Below are positions 28,085 to 36,632 of a stretch of DNA of 64,000 nucleotides, in pieces. The translations under genes and the position numbers were made by a program. Below the pieces are notes generated by a model, which worked only from the letters and a program-made list of their open reading frames with translations, ran no database searches and had not been told where the DNA came from. Location: positions 101,359 to 165,358 of the forward strand of contig NZ_PJJO01000053.1 of assembly GCF_002929535.1 (NCBI RefSeq), in the 5' to 3' direction. Numbering within the stretch: position 1 is the first letter of the stretch; each line of letters begins with the position of its first letter. The DNA comes from Cryobacterium sp. Y11 (lineage in GTDB: Bacteria; Actinomycetota; Actinomycetes; Actinomycetales; Microbacteriaceae).

Positions 28085-28264
28085 AATGGTCCGATCTGGC
28101 GGGGCCGGCTGCAAGCGGATGCTACGGGTACCGACCGAGGGTCTTCGACAGTCGACTGTAGTGCGGCCGGTGTTACCGAACAGTTACTGCGCGTTCTGGC
28201 GCGTGCTGGGCGCGGTACCGCATCCGTTTTGTGCCCAAAACGGCATTGACAACCTCGTCGAGGC

Positions 28265-28534
28265 TGGCCATTCTGGGCCGTAGAAGAACAGTGCGCTGCG
28301 GCTCGGACGGTAACCGTCGTCGATCAACTGCGCGAGAGCGCCCAGCGCCTGCTCGTGCGCTGCCACCTCGCCGAAAATAATTATGCGTCGGCGCTGCGGG
28401 TGTATCGCAACTTTCGCGCCCACCTGCAGCGGGAGCTCGGTGTCGAGCCGTCGGCCCATTTTGCCGAGTTGCTCGGGCTGGATTCCCTGAACGGTGATCC
28501 CCGACTGCTGGTGCGGGCGTTGAGAACCAGCTGA
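28265..28534 (+). pseudogene. C-terminal remnant of a BTAD-type (SARP-like) regulator
   Basis: An open frame ending at TGA 28532-28534 reads WPFWAVEEQ, then QLRESAQRLLVRCHLAENNY, then RNFRAHLQRELGVEPSAHFAELL. This is the helical bacterial transcriptional activator domain found in SARP-type and large signalling regulators. There is no start codon or DNA-binding domain upstream, so only about 90 residues survive. Its position beside the caspase and metallopeptidase relics suggests it regulated them. Confidence 0.75.
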
Positions 28535-28551
28535 GCACATCCGCTCACAGG

Positions 28552-28579
28552 TTGTTCCCACTTGGTTCCCACCTATGAT
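28552..28579 (+). promoter_or_regulatory. Leaderless promoter of the YqhA-SHOCT gene
   Basis: A -35-like TTGTTC (28552-28557) is separated by 16 bases from a -10 TATGAT (28574-28579). The GTG start at 28586 begins six bases later, so transcription should start at or next to the start codon with no 5' leader. Confidence 0.7.
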
Positions 28580-28585
28580 CGATCG

Positions 28586-29440
28586 GTGACCGAAACAGCC
28601 ATTCCCCGCCCGTTCCGCCCCCAGTCCCGCTGGGTACGCAGCGTCGGCCTGATGATTTTCTTCAGCCGTTGGCTGCAGGCGCCCCTCTATATCGGTCTCA
28701 TCATCGCTCAAATCATCTACGTGATCGTGTTCATGGTTGAACTCATCAACCTCGGTAGTGATGTCTGGACCTCGCTGACCGTGCCCGGCGACGACGGCGG
28801 CATCCACGTTGAAGAAGCCGCGATCATGCTCTCGGTCCTCGGCCTGATCGACGTTGTCATGATTGCCAACCTGCTGATCATGGTCATCATTGGCGGGTAT
28901 GAGACGTTCGTCTCCCGGATCAGCATCGAAGGACATCCTGACCAGCCGGAGTGGCTCTCTCACGTCAATGCCAACGTGCTCAAGGTCAAGCTCGCCATGG
29001 CCATCGTGGGAATTTCATCGATCCACCTACTCAAGACCTTCATCGAGGTCGGCGACCTGGCCGCGCGCGGCATCCCGGTCTCCACCGACCCGACCGAGAC
29101 CATCACCGGAAATGTCTACACCTGGGACGGCGTGCTCTGGCAGGTCATCATTCACATGGTCTTCATTCTCTCGGCGATTGCGCTGGCCTGGATCGACCGC
29201 ATGTCGCAGTCGGGCCATGCCCCCGCCGCCACGGTGAACCCGGGGCTCCCGGTCAGCCCCGAGCCGGTCGCGGCCCTGGCTGCCGCGCCTGCGCGCCGCC
29301 AGCTCGAAGGCCACGCCGCGCCTGCCACCTCCACCGCGATCGCCGTGCACCTGTCCCAGCTCGGTCAGCTGCGTGATGCCGGTGTGGTGACGGATGCCGA
29401 ATTCCTCGCCAAGAAGACGGAATTGCTCGCCCGCTACTAG
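28586..29440 (+). CDS. YqhA/UPF0114-family membrane protein with C-terminal SHOCT-like domain
   Basis: 284 residues from the GTG at 28586, chosen because a clear promoter ends six bases upstream. The first 180 residues are a UPF0114/YqhA membrane protein: a first helix at FSRWLQAPLYIGLIIAQII, a second at AAIMLSVLGLIDVVMIANLL with GGYETFVSR, then a third and fourth (VKLAMAIVGISSIHLLK and WQVIIHMVFILSAIALAWIDR). After a Pro/Ala-rich linker the last 30 residues (LSQLGQLRDAGVVTDAEFLAKKTELL) form a SHOCT motif, a short helical hairpin found at the ends of many bacterial membrane proteins. YqhA itself has no settled function. The gene is followed by a large palindrome that probably ends transcription. 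Confidence 0.88.
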   Translation: MTETAIPRPFRPQSRWVRSVGLMIFFSRWLQAPLYIGLIIAQIIYVIVFMVELINLGSDVWTSLTVPGDDGGIHVEEAAIMLSVLGLIDVVMIANLLIMVIIGGYETFVSRISIEGHPDQPEWLSHVNANVLKVKLAMAIVGISSIHLLKTFIEVGDLAARGIPVSTDPTETITGNVYTWDGVLWQVIIHMVFILSAIALAWIDRMSQSGHAPAATVNPGLPVSPEPVAALAAAPARRQLEGHAAPATSTAIAVHLSQLGQLRDAGVVTDAEFLAKKTELLARY

Positions 29441-29459
29441 AAGTTGGCCTCGCCTGTGT

Positions 29460-29540
29460 ACGTAAAACCGGTAGATTTCGCGACACGCCGTGATCTGAGA
29501 TGGGACGGCGCGGCGTGTCTCATTTTTGCCGGTTTTACGT
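29460..29540. terminator. Nested 81-bp palindrome between convergent genes
   Basis: Outer arms ACGTAAAACCGG (29460-29471) and CCGGTTTTACGT (29529-29540) are perfectly complementary. Inner arms GACACGCCG (29482-29490) and CGGCGTGTC (29511-29519) are also perfect and are followed by TCATTTTT on the plus strand. The inner hairpin plus T-run reads as an intrinsic terminator for YqhA-SHOCT. The whole structure can serve both convergent genes. Confidence 0.75.
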
Positions 29541-29623
29541 GTCGGGCAAGCGGCAGCCGTGCACGCAATCGCCGCAGTCGCACGCGTCATGGGCTGTTAG
29601 TACCGTACGTCGAGCGGATGCGG

Positions 29624-31342
29624 TTAGCGCTTGAGTCCCGGAAACTCGTCGTCACGCCACTCGTTCGGCAGGCGGGTGCCGGCTGCGGCCGCGTCGTCTT
29701 CCCGCTCGCGCAACTCGACCCGGCGAATTTTACCGGAGATGGTCTTGGGCAGCTCGAAGAACTCCACCCGCCGCACCCGCATGTAGGCAGGGAGCCCGGT
29801 ACGGGCGTGCAGCAGCACGGCTTCGGCGGTTTCAGCCGTCGGTGCCCAGCCCGGTGCCAGATGAATGTAGGCCTTGGGAATGTTCAGTCTGGTGGCATCG
29901 GGCGCTGGAACAACGGCGGCCTCGGCGACGGCGGGGTGCTCGAGCAGCACGCTCTCCACCTCGAACGGCGACACCTTGTAGTCGCTTGATTTGAACACGT
30001 CGTCGGTGCGGCCGATGAAGGTAAGGTAACCGTCGGTATCCATCGTGGCGACGTCGCCGGTGTGAAAGAAACCACCGCGAATGGCGTGCGCGGTGAGGTC
30101 GGGTTCGCCGTGGTAGCCAGTCATGAGGTTGACCGGGCTCTGCGAGAGGTCGAGGCAGATCTCACCCTCATCGGCGGGTAGCTCGGTGATCGGGTCGAGC
30201 AGCTTGATCGAGACACCGGGCAGTGGCAGGCCCATCGACCCGGCCTTGAGCTGCGATCCTGGCCCGTTTCCCACGATCGCGGTGGTCTCAGTTTGGCCGA
30301 ACCCGTCACGGATGGTCAGCTTCCAGCCGTCATCGATCTGCCGAATCACCTCCGGGTTCAGCGGTTCGCCGGCGGAGAGCAACTCACGCAGGCTGGCCGG
30401 CCGAGGGCCGACATCCGCTTGAATGAGCATGCGCCAGACCGTCGGCGGCGCGCAGAAGGTGCTGACCTTCGCACGGTGCAGCTGCGCGATCAGGGCGGCC
30501 GGGTCGAACTTGGAATAGTTATAGACGAACACGGTTGCCTCGGCGATCCACGGGGCGAAGAAGCAGCTCCAGGCGTGCTTGCCCCAGCCGGGCGAGCTGA
30601 TGGCGAGGTGCACGTCGCCGGGGCGCAGGCCCAGCCAATACATGGTCGAAAGGTGGCCCACCGGGTAGGAGGTCTGCGAGTGCAGCACCATCTTGGGCTT
30701 GCTCGTCGTGCCGGAGGTGAAATAGATCAGGGACGGGTCAGCGGATGCGACGACCGTCACGATGGGCTCAGGGGTGAGGTCGTAGGCCTGGGCGAAGTCG
30801 GCCCAGCCGAGGCGCGCGGCACCGACGCTGATTCGGGTGTAGTCACCCGGAACATCGTCGAACTTGGCCGCGTCGGCCGAGTTGGCGATCACGTGGGCGA
30901 CGCCGCCGCGACGCACCCGGTCGGTCAGGTCGTGCGAGGCGAGCACCGCGCTCGTCGGCATGATGACAGCGCCGACCTTCATGATGGCCAGCATCGCCTC
31001 CCAGATTTCCCGCTGGTTGCCGAGCATGAGCATGACGTGGTCGCCTTGCCGCACGCCCTGCCTGCTCAGCCAGGTGGCAACCTGATCGGAGCGGTGCGCC
31101 ATCTCGGCGAAGGTGAATTTCTGCTCGCTGCCGTCTTCTTCGACGATCCACAACGCGATCTTGTCGTTGCCGCGAGCCAGCACATCGAACCAATCAGTGG
31201 CCCAGTTAAAGTGCTCACCGACGTCGGGCCAGCGAAACTCCCGCGCAGCGCGGGCGTGATCGCTCCGCAGCGCGAGCAGTTGATCGCGTGCAACACGGTA
31301 ATTAGTCGTGCTTGTCTGGTCTGTGCTCATCTGGTCAGTCAT
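29624..31342 (-). CDS. AMP-dependent acyl-CoA synthetase (acetyl/medium-chain type)
   Basis: 572 residues from the ATG at 31342 (GAGGAG site ten bases upstream). The adenylation signature YFTSGTTSKPKM lies near residue 200. GWGKHAW, GEPLNPEV, FGQTE, FHTGDVATMDTDGYLTFIGRTDD and the C-terminal catalytic lysine motif LPKTISGKIRR complete the ANL-family set. The enzyme activates a carboxylic acid to its adenylate and then its CoA thioester. The overall pattern is closest to medium-chain/acetyl-CoA synthetase-like proteins, and the acid is not fixed by sequence alone. No linked beta-oxidation genes are seen. Just upstream, a 16-bp direct repeat (31382-31413) precedes the promoter area. Confidence 0.9.
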   Translation of the reverse strand: MTDQMSTDQTSTTNYRVARDQLLALRSDHARAAREFRWPDVGEHFNWATDWFDVLARGNDKIALWIVEEDGSEQKFTFAEMAHRSDQVATWLSRQGVRQGDHVMLMLGNQREIWEAMLAIMKVGAVIMPTSAVLASHDLTDRVRRGGVAHVIANSADAAKFDDVPGDYTRISVGAARLGWADFAQAYDLTPEPIVTVVASADPSLIYFTSGTTSKPKMVLHSQTSYPVGHLSTMYWLGLRPGDVHLAISSPGWGKHAWSCFFAPWIAEATVFVYNYSKFDPAALIAQLHRAKVSTFCAPPTVWRMLIQADVGPRPASLRELLSAGEPLNPEVIRQIDDGWKLTIRDGFGQTETTAIVGNGPGSQLKAGSMGLPLPGVSIKLLDPITELPADEGEICLDLSQSPVNLMTGYHGEPDLTAHAIRGGFFHTGDVATMDTDGYLTFIGRTDDVFKSSDYKVSPFEVESVLLEHPAVAEAAVVPAPDATRLNIPKAYIHLAPGWAPTAETAEAVLLHARTGLPAYMRVRRVEFFELPKTISGKIRRVELREREDDAAAAGTRLPNEWRDDEFPGLKR

Positions 31343-31482
31343 GCGCCGTTGTCTCCTCGTGCCGCCGCGAAACGCGTCGCCAGGGTGAAACGGCGACAGG
31401 GTGAAACGGCGACAGTCCATTCTCGCAGGGTGACGGACCGGACGCGCCTTGCAGCCTCATCCCGCGCGATAGTCTGCGTAGG

Positions 31483-32445
31483 ATGACATCGACAACACCG
31501 GCCCCGACCACGATGGTCACCGCGGCCGAGATTTTCGAGCGGGTTGACTTTCTTACGGCGGTGCGCGCCGTGCAGAACGCACTATCGACCGGGCTCGATC
31601 CGGCGCAGGACTTCGCTCGCCAGGTGCTCGCGGTCGCGAACGGCCAGCTGCTGATCATGCCCGCCGAAGCGTCCGATTTTGTCGGCATCAAGGTCGCGTC
31701 GGTCGCGCCGGGCAACCCCGCTGTCGGCCAGGACCGCATTCAGGGTGTTTATCTGCTGCTGGATGCTCTCAACCTCACCCCGATGGCCCTGCTTGACGGC
31801 GCCGCGATTACGACGCTGCGCACCCCGGCGGTGTCGGCGGCAGCGGCCGATTACCTCGCCCCGGCCCGCGTGGAGCATCTCCTGGTGTTCGGATCGGGGC
31901 CGCAGGCGTGGGGGCATATCGAGGCGATGCGGGTCATCCGCTCGATCGGCCGGGTCACGATCGTGGCGCGCGACCAAAACCGCGCTGAACTGTTCGCCGC
32001 GCGCGCGATCGCGAGCGGGCTGCCGGCGCGGGTCGGTACCGCCGGCGACGTCGCCACGGCCCAATTGATTGTCTGCGCGACCACCGCGCGCACCCCCCTT
32101 TTCGACGGCGCACGGGTGCCCACCGATTGCTGCATCGTCGCGGTCGGTTCGCACGAAGCGGATGCGCGCGAGTTGGACTCCGCGCTCGTCGCCCGCTCGC
32201 AGGTCGTCGTCGAGGACCCGGCGACCGCACGTCGCGAGGCCGGCGATGTCATCATCGCGCTGGCCGAGGGTGTCATCGCCTCGGGCGACCTCGTGCCGCT
32301 GCGGGCTATCGTGACGGGGACCGTCGCCGCCGCGACGGATCGGCCGCGCATCTTCAAGAGCACCGGAATGTCGTGGGAAGACCTCGTTATCGCGACGGCC
32401 GTGTACCGGGCAGGCGTGGGCGTGGGCGTGGGCGGAGCGGCGTAG
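31483..32445 (+). CDS. Ornithine cyclodeaminase/mu-crystallin family protein
   Basis: 320 residues. The N-terminal half carries the family substrate region (QLLIMPAEASDFVGIKVASVAPGN, seen as LLIMPA and GIKVASV) and ALLDGAAITTLRTPAVSAAAADYLA. The Rossmann NAD-binding motif FGSGPQAWGHIEAM is near residue 130. VGSHEADARELD and VVEDPATARREAGDV follow. Members are NAD(P)-dependent lyases, dehydrogenases or ketimine reductases acting on amino acids. Ornithine cyclodeaminase activity is only one possibility. It ends in a Gly/Val run (GVGVGVGG). The start has TAGTCT seven bases before the ATG, a leaderless layout. A GNAT acetyltransferase follows after 22 bp. Confidence 0.88.
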   Translation: MTSTTPAPTTMVTAAEIFERVDFLTAVRAVQNALSTGLDPAQDFARQVLAVANGQLLIMPAEASDFVGIKVASVAPGNPAVGQDRIQGVYLLLDALNLTPMALLDGAAITTLRTPAVSAAAADYLAPARVEHLLVFGSGPQAWGHIEAMRVIRSIGRVTIVARDQNRAELFAARAIASGLPARVGTAGDVATAQLIVCATTARTPLFDGARVPTDCCIVAVGSHEADARELDSALVARSQVVVEDPATARREAGDVIIALAEGVIASGDLVPLRAIVTGTVAAATDRPRIFKSTGMSWEDLVIATAVYRAGVGVGVGGAA

Positions 32446-32467
32446 AGCACTGGCCTATCGTTATGGG

Positions 32468-32971
32468 GTGACCTTTTCGATTCGTTCCCTCGTACCCGCC
32501 GACCTGCCGCGACTACTCGCGCTCAACAATGCCGCCGTTCCCGCGGTCAACGAGCTGGATGCGTCGGCGTTGGCCGCCCTGGTCGAGCACAGCCACCTCG
32601 CGGTCGCGGTCGTCGCTGACGACGATGCGGCTGCTGATGTACTCGGCTTCGCCATTTTGTTTGTCGCGGGGGCCGCCTATGAAAGCGAGAATTACCGCTG
32701 GTTCTCCAACCGTTCCACTGATTTTCTCTACGTCGACCGCATCGTCGTGGCAGACGGTTTTCGCGGGCAGGGGCTCGGCCAGGTGCTCTACGACGCTATC
32801 TTCGGTGCGGCCCGCCGCGAGCTGCTGGCCGAGGTGCTGTGCGAGGTCAACCTTGAACCGCCGAACCCGGGTTCGCTCGCGTTCCACGGCCGCCTCGGGT
32901 TCGCCGAGGTTGGCCAGCTATCGACGAAGGGCGATACCGTCGTCGTGAGCTTACTGGCGGCATCCGTTTAA
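32468..32971 (+). CDS. GNAT-family N-acetyltransferase
   Basis: 167 residues from GTG. The core acetyl-CoA-binding element RIVVADGFRGQGLGQVLYDAIF is present (its RGQGLG P-loop near residue 104). A C-terminal FHGRLGFAEVGQ motif follows, which is typical of GNAT enzymes. The substrate is unknown. The start is placed at GTG because TATCGT ends exactly six bases upstream. The stop codon overlaps that of the converging DUF1003 gene in the sequence TTTAAG. Confidence 0.88.
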   Translation: MTFSIRSLVPADLPRLLALNNAAVPAVNELDASALAALVEHSHLAVAVVADDDAAADVLGFAILFVAGAAYESENYRWFSNRSTDFLYVDRIVVADGFRGQGLGQVLYDAIFGAARRELLAEVLCEVNLEPPNPGSLAFHGRLGFAEVGQLSTKGDTVVVSLLAASV

Positions 32972-33531
32972 GCGGACCCTGTGATCGTGCGGCCAGCCTC
33001 GGGCTGCTCGGCCGCAGCTGCCGGCCGGGGCAGGTCGAGGTGTTCGCGGATAGTCTGCAGATCAGCGATCAGCACGAGCTGACGATTGTTAATCGCGAGC
33101 AGGGCGTCAATATCAGTCTTCGCGGCAATGTTGGTGTCGAAGTCGTGCTGCGCCAGGGCCGCCGCGATCGCATCTTGCCGTTTGGCGGAGATGAGCAGGA
33201 TCGCGCCCTGCAGACCGGCGAGCATGCTCAGAAATAAGTTAAGCAGAATAAAGGGGTAAGGATCCCAGCCGTTCGCGAATGAATTCGCCACGGCCCACAG
33301 AATCACGAACAAGACGAAGCCACCGACAAAACGCCAACTGCCCATGGAGTTGCGCATGGTGTCGGCGGCCCGCTCCCCCATGGTTAAAGACTTCTTGTGC
33401 TGCTGATGCCAGGTAAAGCTGGAGCCGCGCCGTGCGCTCGTCGTCTTCGGGGCGGGCCCAAGGTCGTGGGATCCGCCGGACTGTGGAGGAACGGAATTCA
33501 GGGGAACATTATTCATTGGCACGGTATTCAT
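32968..33531 (-). CDS. DUF1003 membrane protein
   Basis: 187 residues from the ATG at 33531 (TACACT ends six bases upstream; the frame stays open to 33630). A low-complexity N-terminus (NTVPMNNVPLNSVP) leads to a DUF1003 domain. It contains two membrane helices: FVGGFVLFVILWAVANSF and YPFILLNLFLSMLAGLQGAILLISAKRQD, the second quoted only as FILLNLFLSMLAGLQGAI for its core. A helical cytoplasmic tail follows (HDFDTNIAAKTDIDALLAIN). DUF1003 proteins are widespread small inner-membrane proteins of unknown function. Its stop overlaps that of the acetyltransferase gene by four bases. Confidence 0.85.
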   Translation of the reverse strand: MNTVPMNNVPLNSVPPQSGGSHDLGPAPKTTSARRGSSFTWHQQHKKSLTMGERAADTMRNSMGSWRFVGGFVLFVILWAVANSFANGWDPYPFILLNLFLSMLAGLQGAILLISAKRQDAIAAALAQHDFDTNIAAKTDIDALLAINNRQLVLIADLQTIREHLDLPRPAAAAEQPEAGRTITGSA

Positions 33532-33813
33532 TGGCACAGTGTATGACCGGCACAAACGTGAACGAAGGGTGTCTTTAAGACGACCGCCACTTGACATAAG
33601 ACTCTTTGTATACCCCTGATTCCCGGCCAAAATTTATTGCGGTTGTCTTGGCTGCGCCCTCATCGACCGCACGGACCACACTGATCCGACACAGACTGCT
33701 CGGTATGCATAATTTGCCTGCGAATGCAAGGGGCAGCGAACTTAAGTGGATCCCCCTAGTGTCATGCTGACGCGAGTTACCACTTGCGCAGAAACAAGCC
33801 AAGGGACCCCTCC

Positions 33814-33993
33814 ATGCGACTTACCTGCCCGTTTTGCAAGTCCTCGGCCCGCCTGAAACCCAATCCGGCGCACGCCCTGCACATTGCCCTTCCCCTCTAT
33901 GTTTTGAAGTGCACCGGCTGCGAGCGCACCAGTATTCGTGTTGAACCAGTGCGCCTGCCGCACGTCGCCCTCGCTGGGCACGCCTCGGCCTAG
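33814..33993 (+). CDS. Small zinc-ribbon-like protein
   Basis: 59 residues from the ATG at 33814, with AGGGA eight bases upstream. Two cysteine pairs, CPFC (residues 5-8) and CTGC (about 32-35), are spaced as in a zinc ribbon, and a basic stretch lies between them. It is followed by a strong hairpin and looks monocistronic. No family assignment is possible; nucleic-acid or protein binding is only a guess. Confidence 0.7.
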   Translation: MRLTCPFCKSSARLKPNPAHALHIALPLYVLKCTGCERTSIRVEPVRLPHVALAGHASA

Positions 33994-34003
33994 CCCCTTC
34001 GCG

Positions 34004-34025
34004 GCCGGGAACAACCGTTCCCGGC
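34004..34025 (+). terminator. Intrinsic hairpin after the zinc-ribbon gene
   Basis: A 9-bp perfect stem (GCCGGGAAC / GTTCCCGGC) with a four-base AACC loop begins 11 bases past the stop codon. There is no T-run, as is usual in this genome. Confidence 0.7.
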
Positions 34026-34171
34026 GCATCCATTACCCGCGTGAGCGTGCGAGGGTGCAGCTCCGACTGCGATTGCAGATACTCACCAACGCGCCTTCTT
34101 GCATCCACCGCTGCGGCAATCCCGAACAGCGACTCGGGGCGAAATTCCGGTGAGAACGCTACGCTGGCGGC

Positions 34172-35674
34172 ATGATCGATGGAGACCGTGCCCACAGCTC
34201 AGATCTGGCCCCGAGCCACCGAGGAACACCGCTACCCGGCTACGTCAACGACTGGGTATCGACCCAGCGTTGGTTCGGCAACAAGGGTCAGATTCCGGCC
34301 CTACGCAGCATCGGTCACATTTCCCTGGCCTGCGCGGAACCCGGAGTCACCATCCGCGTCGACCTCGTTCTGGACACCGCAAGTCTGAATCTGACCCTGT
34401 ACCAGCTGCCAACCACCGAACGCCGCGCCGAATGGCCCGACGGTGCGGCGGCCTTGATTACGGTGCGCAATCCCGGATCCAACCGGGCGCGCTTCATCTA
34501 CGACGCGCCCCACGATCCAGCGTTCGCCGGGGCGCTGCTCTCGTTCATGGAGAACAACGGCGTGGCTGCCGCTTCCCCGCATCCCCTGATCGACGGCGTT
34601 GCGGCGAGCGCGCGTGGCGAGAACCTGCGGCCGGGCGTCGACGCCGCGTCACAGGGCACCGTCACGTCGAGCCGGGTGCTGAGCGGCGAGCAGTCCAATA
34701 CATCGATCATCGTGCAACAGGCGGACGCGGCGGGCAGGCCGACCACTCCAATCATTTGTAAGGTTTTTCGCATTATCCACGCCGGAGAGAATCCGGATGT
34801 GACGGTGCAGGCCGCCCTGGCCGGCGCCGGATCGCTACGGGTGCCGCAGCCGTTTGGCGCCGTCCTGGGCCAGTGGGATGACCCCGCCGAGCCGGGAAGT
34901 AGCGCCGTTGGGCATTTGGCGTTCGCCCAGGAGTTCCTACCCGATGCCCCCGACGCGTGGCGCACTGCGCTGATCGCTGCGGCCGCCGGCAACGATTTCA
35001 CCGGCCCCGCGCGGCGCCTCGGTCAGGCCACCGCCGACGTGCACCAGGATCTAGCACGCAGCCTGCCCACCGTCGAAGCCACACCAGAGGTCATCGCTTC
35101 GGAGATGGCCAAAATTCGCCAGCGTTGCGCTCTCACGCTGCTGGAGGTGCCATCCCTGGCTAAACACCGCGCCGCAATCGAGGCGGTGTTCGTGCGGGCA
35201 GAAGGGGCATCGTGGCCACGGCTGCAACGTATCCATGGAGACTTTCACCTCGGTCAGGTGCTCGATGCGCCAGGCCGCGGCTGGGTACTGCTCGACTTTG
35301 AGGGCGAACCGCTGCGCACTCTGCGGGAACGCACCAAACCCGACGTTCCGCTGCGCGACGTTGCTGGCATGCTGCGCTCCTTCTCCTATGTCGCCGGAGC
35401 TATGACGAAAACGCCGGCAACAGTCTTGGACGCGACCGAAGTGGGGCCCAGCTCGACTATTCCCGACTGGGCCGCAGCCTGCCGCGACGCTTTTCTCGAC
35501 GGCTACGCAGAACGTTCTGGCATTGAACTAGCTGATCAGAGCGCCCTGCTCGCGGCATTCGAGCTCGACAAGGCTCTGTATGAGGCAGTCTACGAAATTC
35601 GTAACCGTCCAACCTGGCTTCCCATCCCGCTCGAAGCGATCGAACGGCTGGTCGGCGCGCGCCCCGCGACATGA
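34172..35674 (+). CDS. mak: Maltokinase-like protein (trehalose-to-glycogen, GlgE pathway)
   Basis: 500 residues. The N-terminal maltokinase cap (STQRWFGNKGQIP near residue 30) and the APH-like kinase core are both present. The core shows RVLSGEQSNTSII for the nucleotide loop, RIHGDFHLGQVL (about residue 355) as the catalytic loop and LLDFEGEP (about 373) as the metal-binding DFG equivalent. Maltokinase makes maltose-1-phosphate for GlgE. Usually treS, glgE or glgB lies alongside, but here the gene stands alone, with a decayed ku/ligD locus downstream. TACGCT ends six bases before the ATG, a leaderless start. Function is well supported; pathway completeness cannot be judged from this window. 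Confidence 0.88.
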   Translation: MIDGDRAHSSDLAPSHRGTPLPGYVNDWVSTQRWFGNKGQIPALRSIGHISLACAEPGVTIRVDLVLDTASLNLTLYQLPTTERRAEWPDGAAALITVRNPGSNRARFIYDAPHDPAFAGALLSFMENNGVAAASPHPLIDGVAASARGENLRPGVDAASQGTVTSSRVLSGEQSNTSIIVQQADAAGRPTTPIICKVFRIIHAGENPDVTVQAALAGAGSLRVPQPFGAVLGQWDDPAEPGSSAVGHLAFAQEFLPDAPDAWRTALIAAAAGNDFTGPARRLGQATADVHQDLARSLPTVEATPEVIASEMAKIRQRCALTLLEVPSLAKHRAAIEAVFVRAEGASWPRLQRIHGDFHLGQVLDAPGRGWVLLDFEGEPLRTLRERTKPDVPLRDVAGMLRSFSYVAGAMTKTPATVLDATEVGPSSTIPDWAAACRDAFLDGYAERSGIELADQSALLAAFELDKALYEAVYEIRNRPTWLPIPLEAIERLVGARPAT

Positions 35675-35702
35675 TTGACAAATCACGGTCGGATCACCCC
35701 CG

Positions 35703-35918
35703 TCAGAAGGCGGACCGGGACTGTTTCGCCTTCGGTGTAGGCTTGGCGCGATCACGGCTGGCCTCACCGCTGCGCCGCAGGGCTTCCATCAGGTCGAGCA
35801 CCTCGCCGCCCTCGCCATCATCGTCGTCGGGAGCACGCGTTTTTTCGGTCTCGACGGCATCGCCGTGCTTCAGCTTGGTCTCAATCAGGGCCCGCATGTG
35901 GGGCCACAGTTGACGCAT
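35703..35918 (-). pseudogene. ku: C-terminal remnant of Ku (NHEJ end-binding protein)
   Basis: The frame from about 35918 reads LIETKLKHGDAV, then GGEVLDLMEALRRSGEASR and a basic tail KPTPKAKQSRSAF. This matches the C-terminus of bacterial Ku, where ALIETKL and EVLDLMEALRRSVEASR-like segments precede a Lys-rich end. About 220 upstream residues, including the DNA-encircling core, are missing. The remnant runs into the start of the divergent ligD relic. Confidence 0.7.
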
Positions 35919-36584
35919 GAACGCCAACAACCAGGTGGCATCGGTCGATGCACACCGCATTACGCTCACCCAGCTCGACAAGGTGCTGTATCCCGAGACC
36001 GGCACCACCAAGGCCGACGTGCTTTCCTACTACGCTGCGATCGCCGAGGTGCTCATTCCATATGCGGCGAACCGACCGGCCACCCGCAAACGCTGGGTAC
36101 ACGGCGTCGGCACAAGCGAGGACCCCGGGCCGATGTTCTTTCAGAAGAACCTCGAACCGGCGGCGTGACGATCCGGGATCACGGCGAGTATGAGCTCGAG
36201 AAGTGGCGCGATGATGAGCTCATCGTTAGCCTGCATGGAGAAGCCGATGCCGGGCTCGGCGGCACCGCCCGATTCGCCCTGATCCGAACGAAAGACGGAC
36301 GAGGCAGGGCGGACAATTGGTTGATTCACCGGATGAAGCCCGCCGGTGCCGCCGGCAACTCACGCACGAATGCCCGACCAGCAGCCGCCCACAGCGCTCA
36401 CACGCCCTCGAAGAACGCTTACTCCGCTATGCTCGCCGTTGCCGGGTCAGAACCCGAACTCGACGATGCTGCCTGGGCCTTAGAGATAAAGTGGGACGGC
36501 ATGCGTGCTGTCGAGTATGGCCAGGACCTTCTAGTCAGACGAGGTATTGGGCGCAAAACACGGTTGCAAAACCACGTCAGATGA
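35917..36584 (+). pseudogene. ligD: LigD remnant (NHEJ ligase/polymerase), internally deleted and truncated
   Basis: The ATG at 35917 starts a LigD polymerase domain (HRITLTQLDKVLYPETG, RPATRKRWVHGVGTSEDPG, FFQKNLEP) that stops at about residue 83. In the next frame the sequence jumps to the end of the 3'-phosphoesterase domain (YELEKWRDDELIVSLHGEAD and NWLIHRMKP). It then gives the first part of the ligase domain (YSAMLAVAGSEPELDD, WALEIKWDGMRAVEYG with the nucleotidyl lysine) and ends at 36584. Bacterial LigD is about 800 residues long, so most of the polymerase and ligase domains are lost. Together with the Ku remnant it shows that non-homologous end joining from this locus is dead. Confidence 0.85.
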
Positions 36585-36632
36585 GTGCGTCTCGGGCGTT
36601 TGAGCAATGCCGTGGGCGGGTACAGTGTGGGC

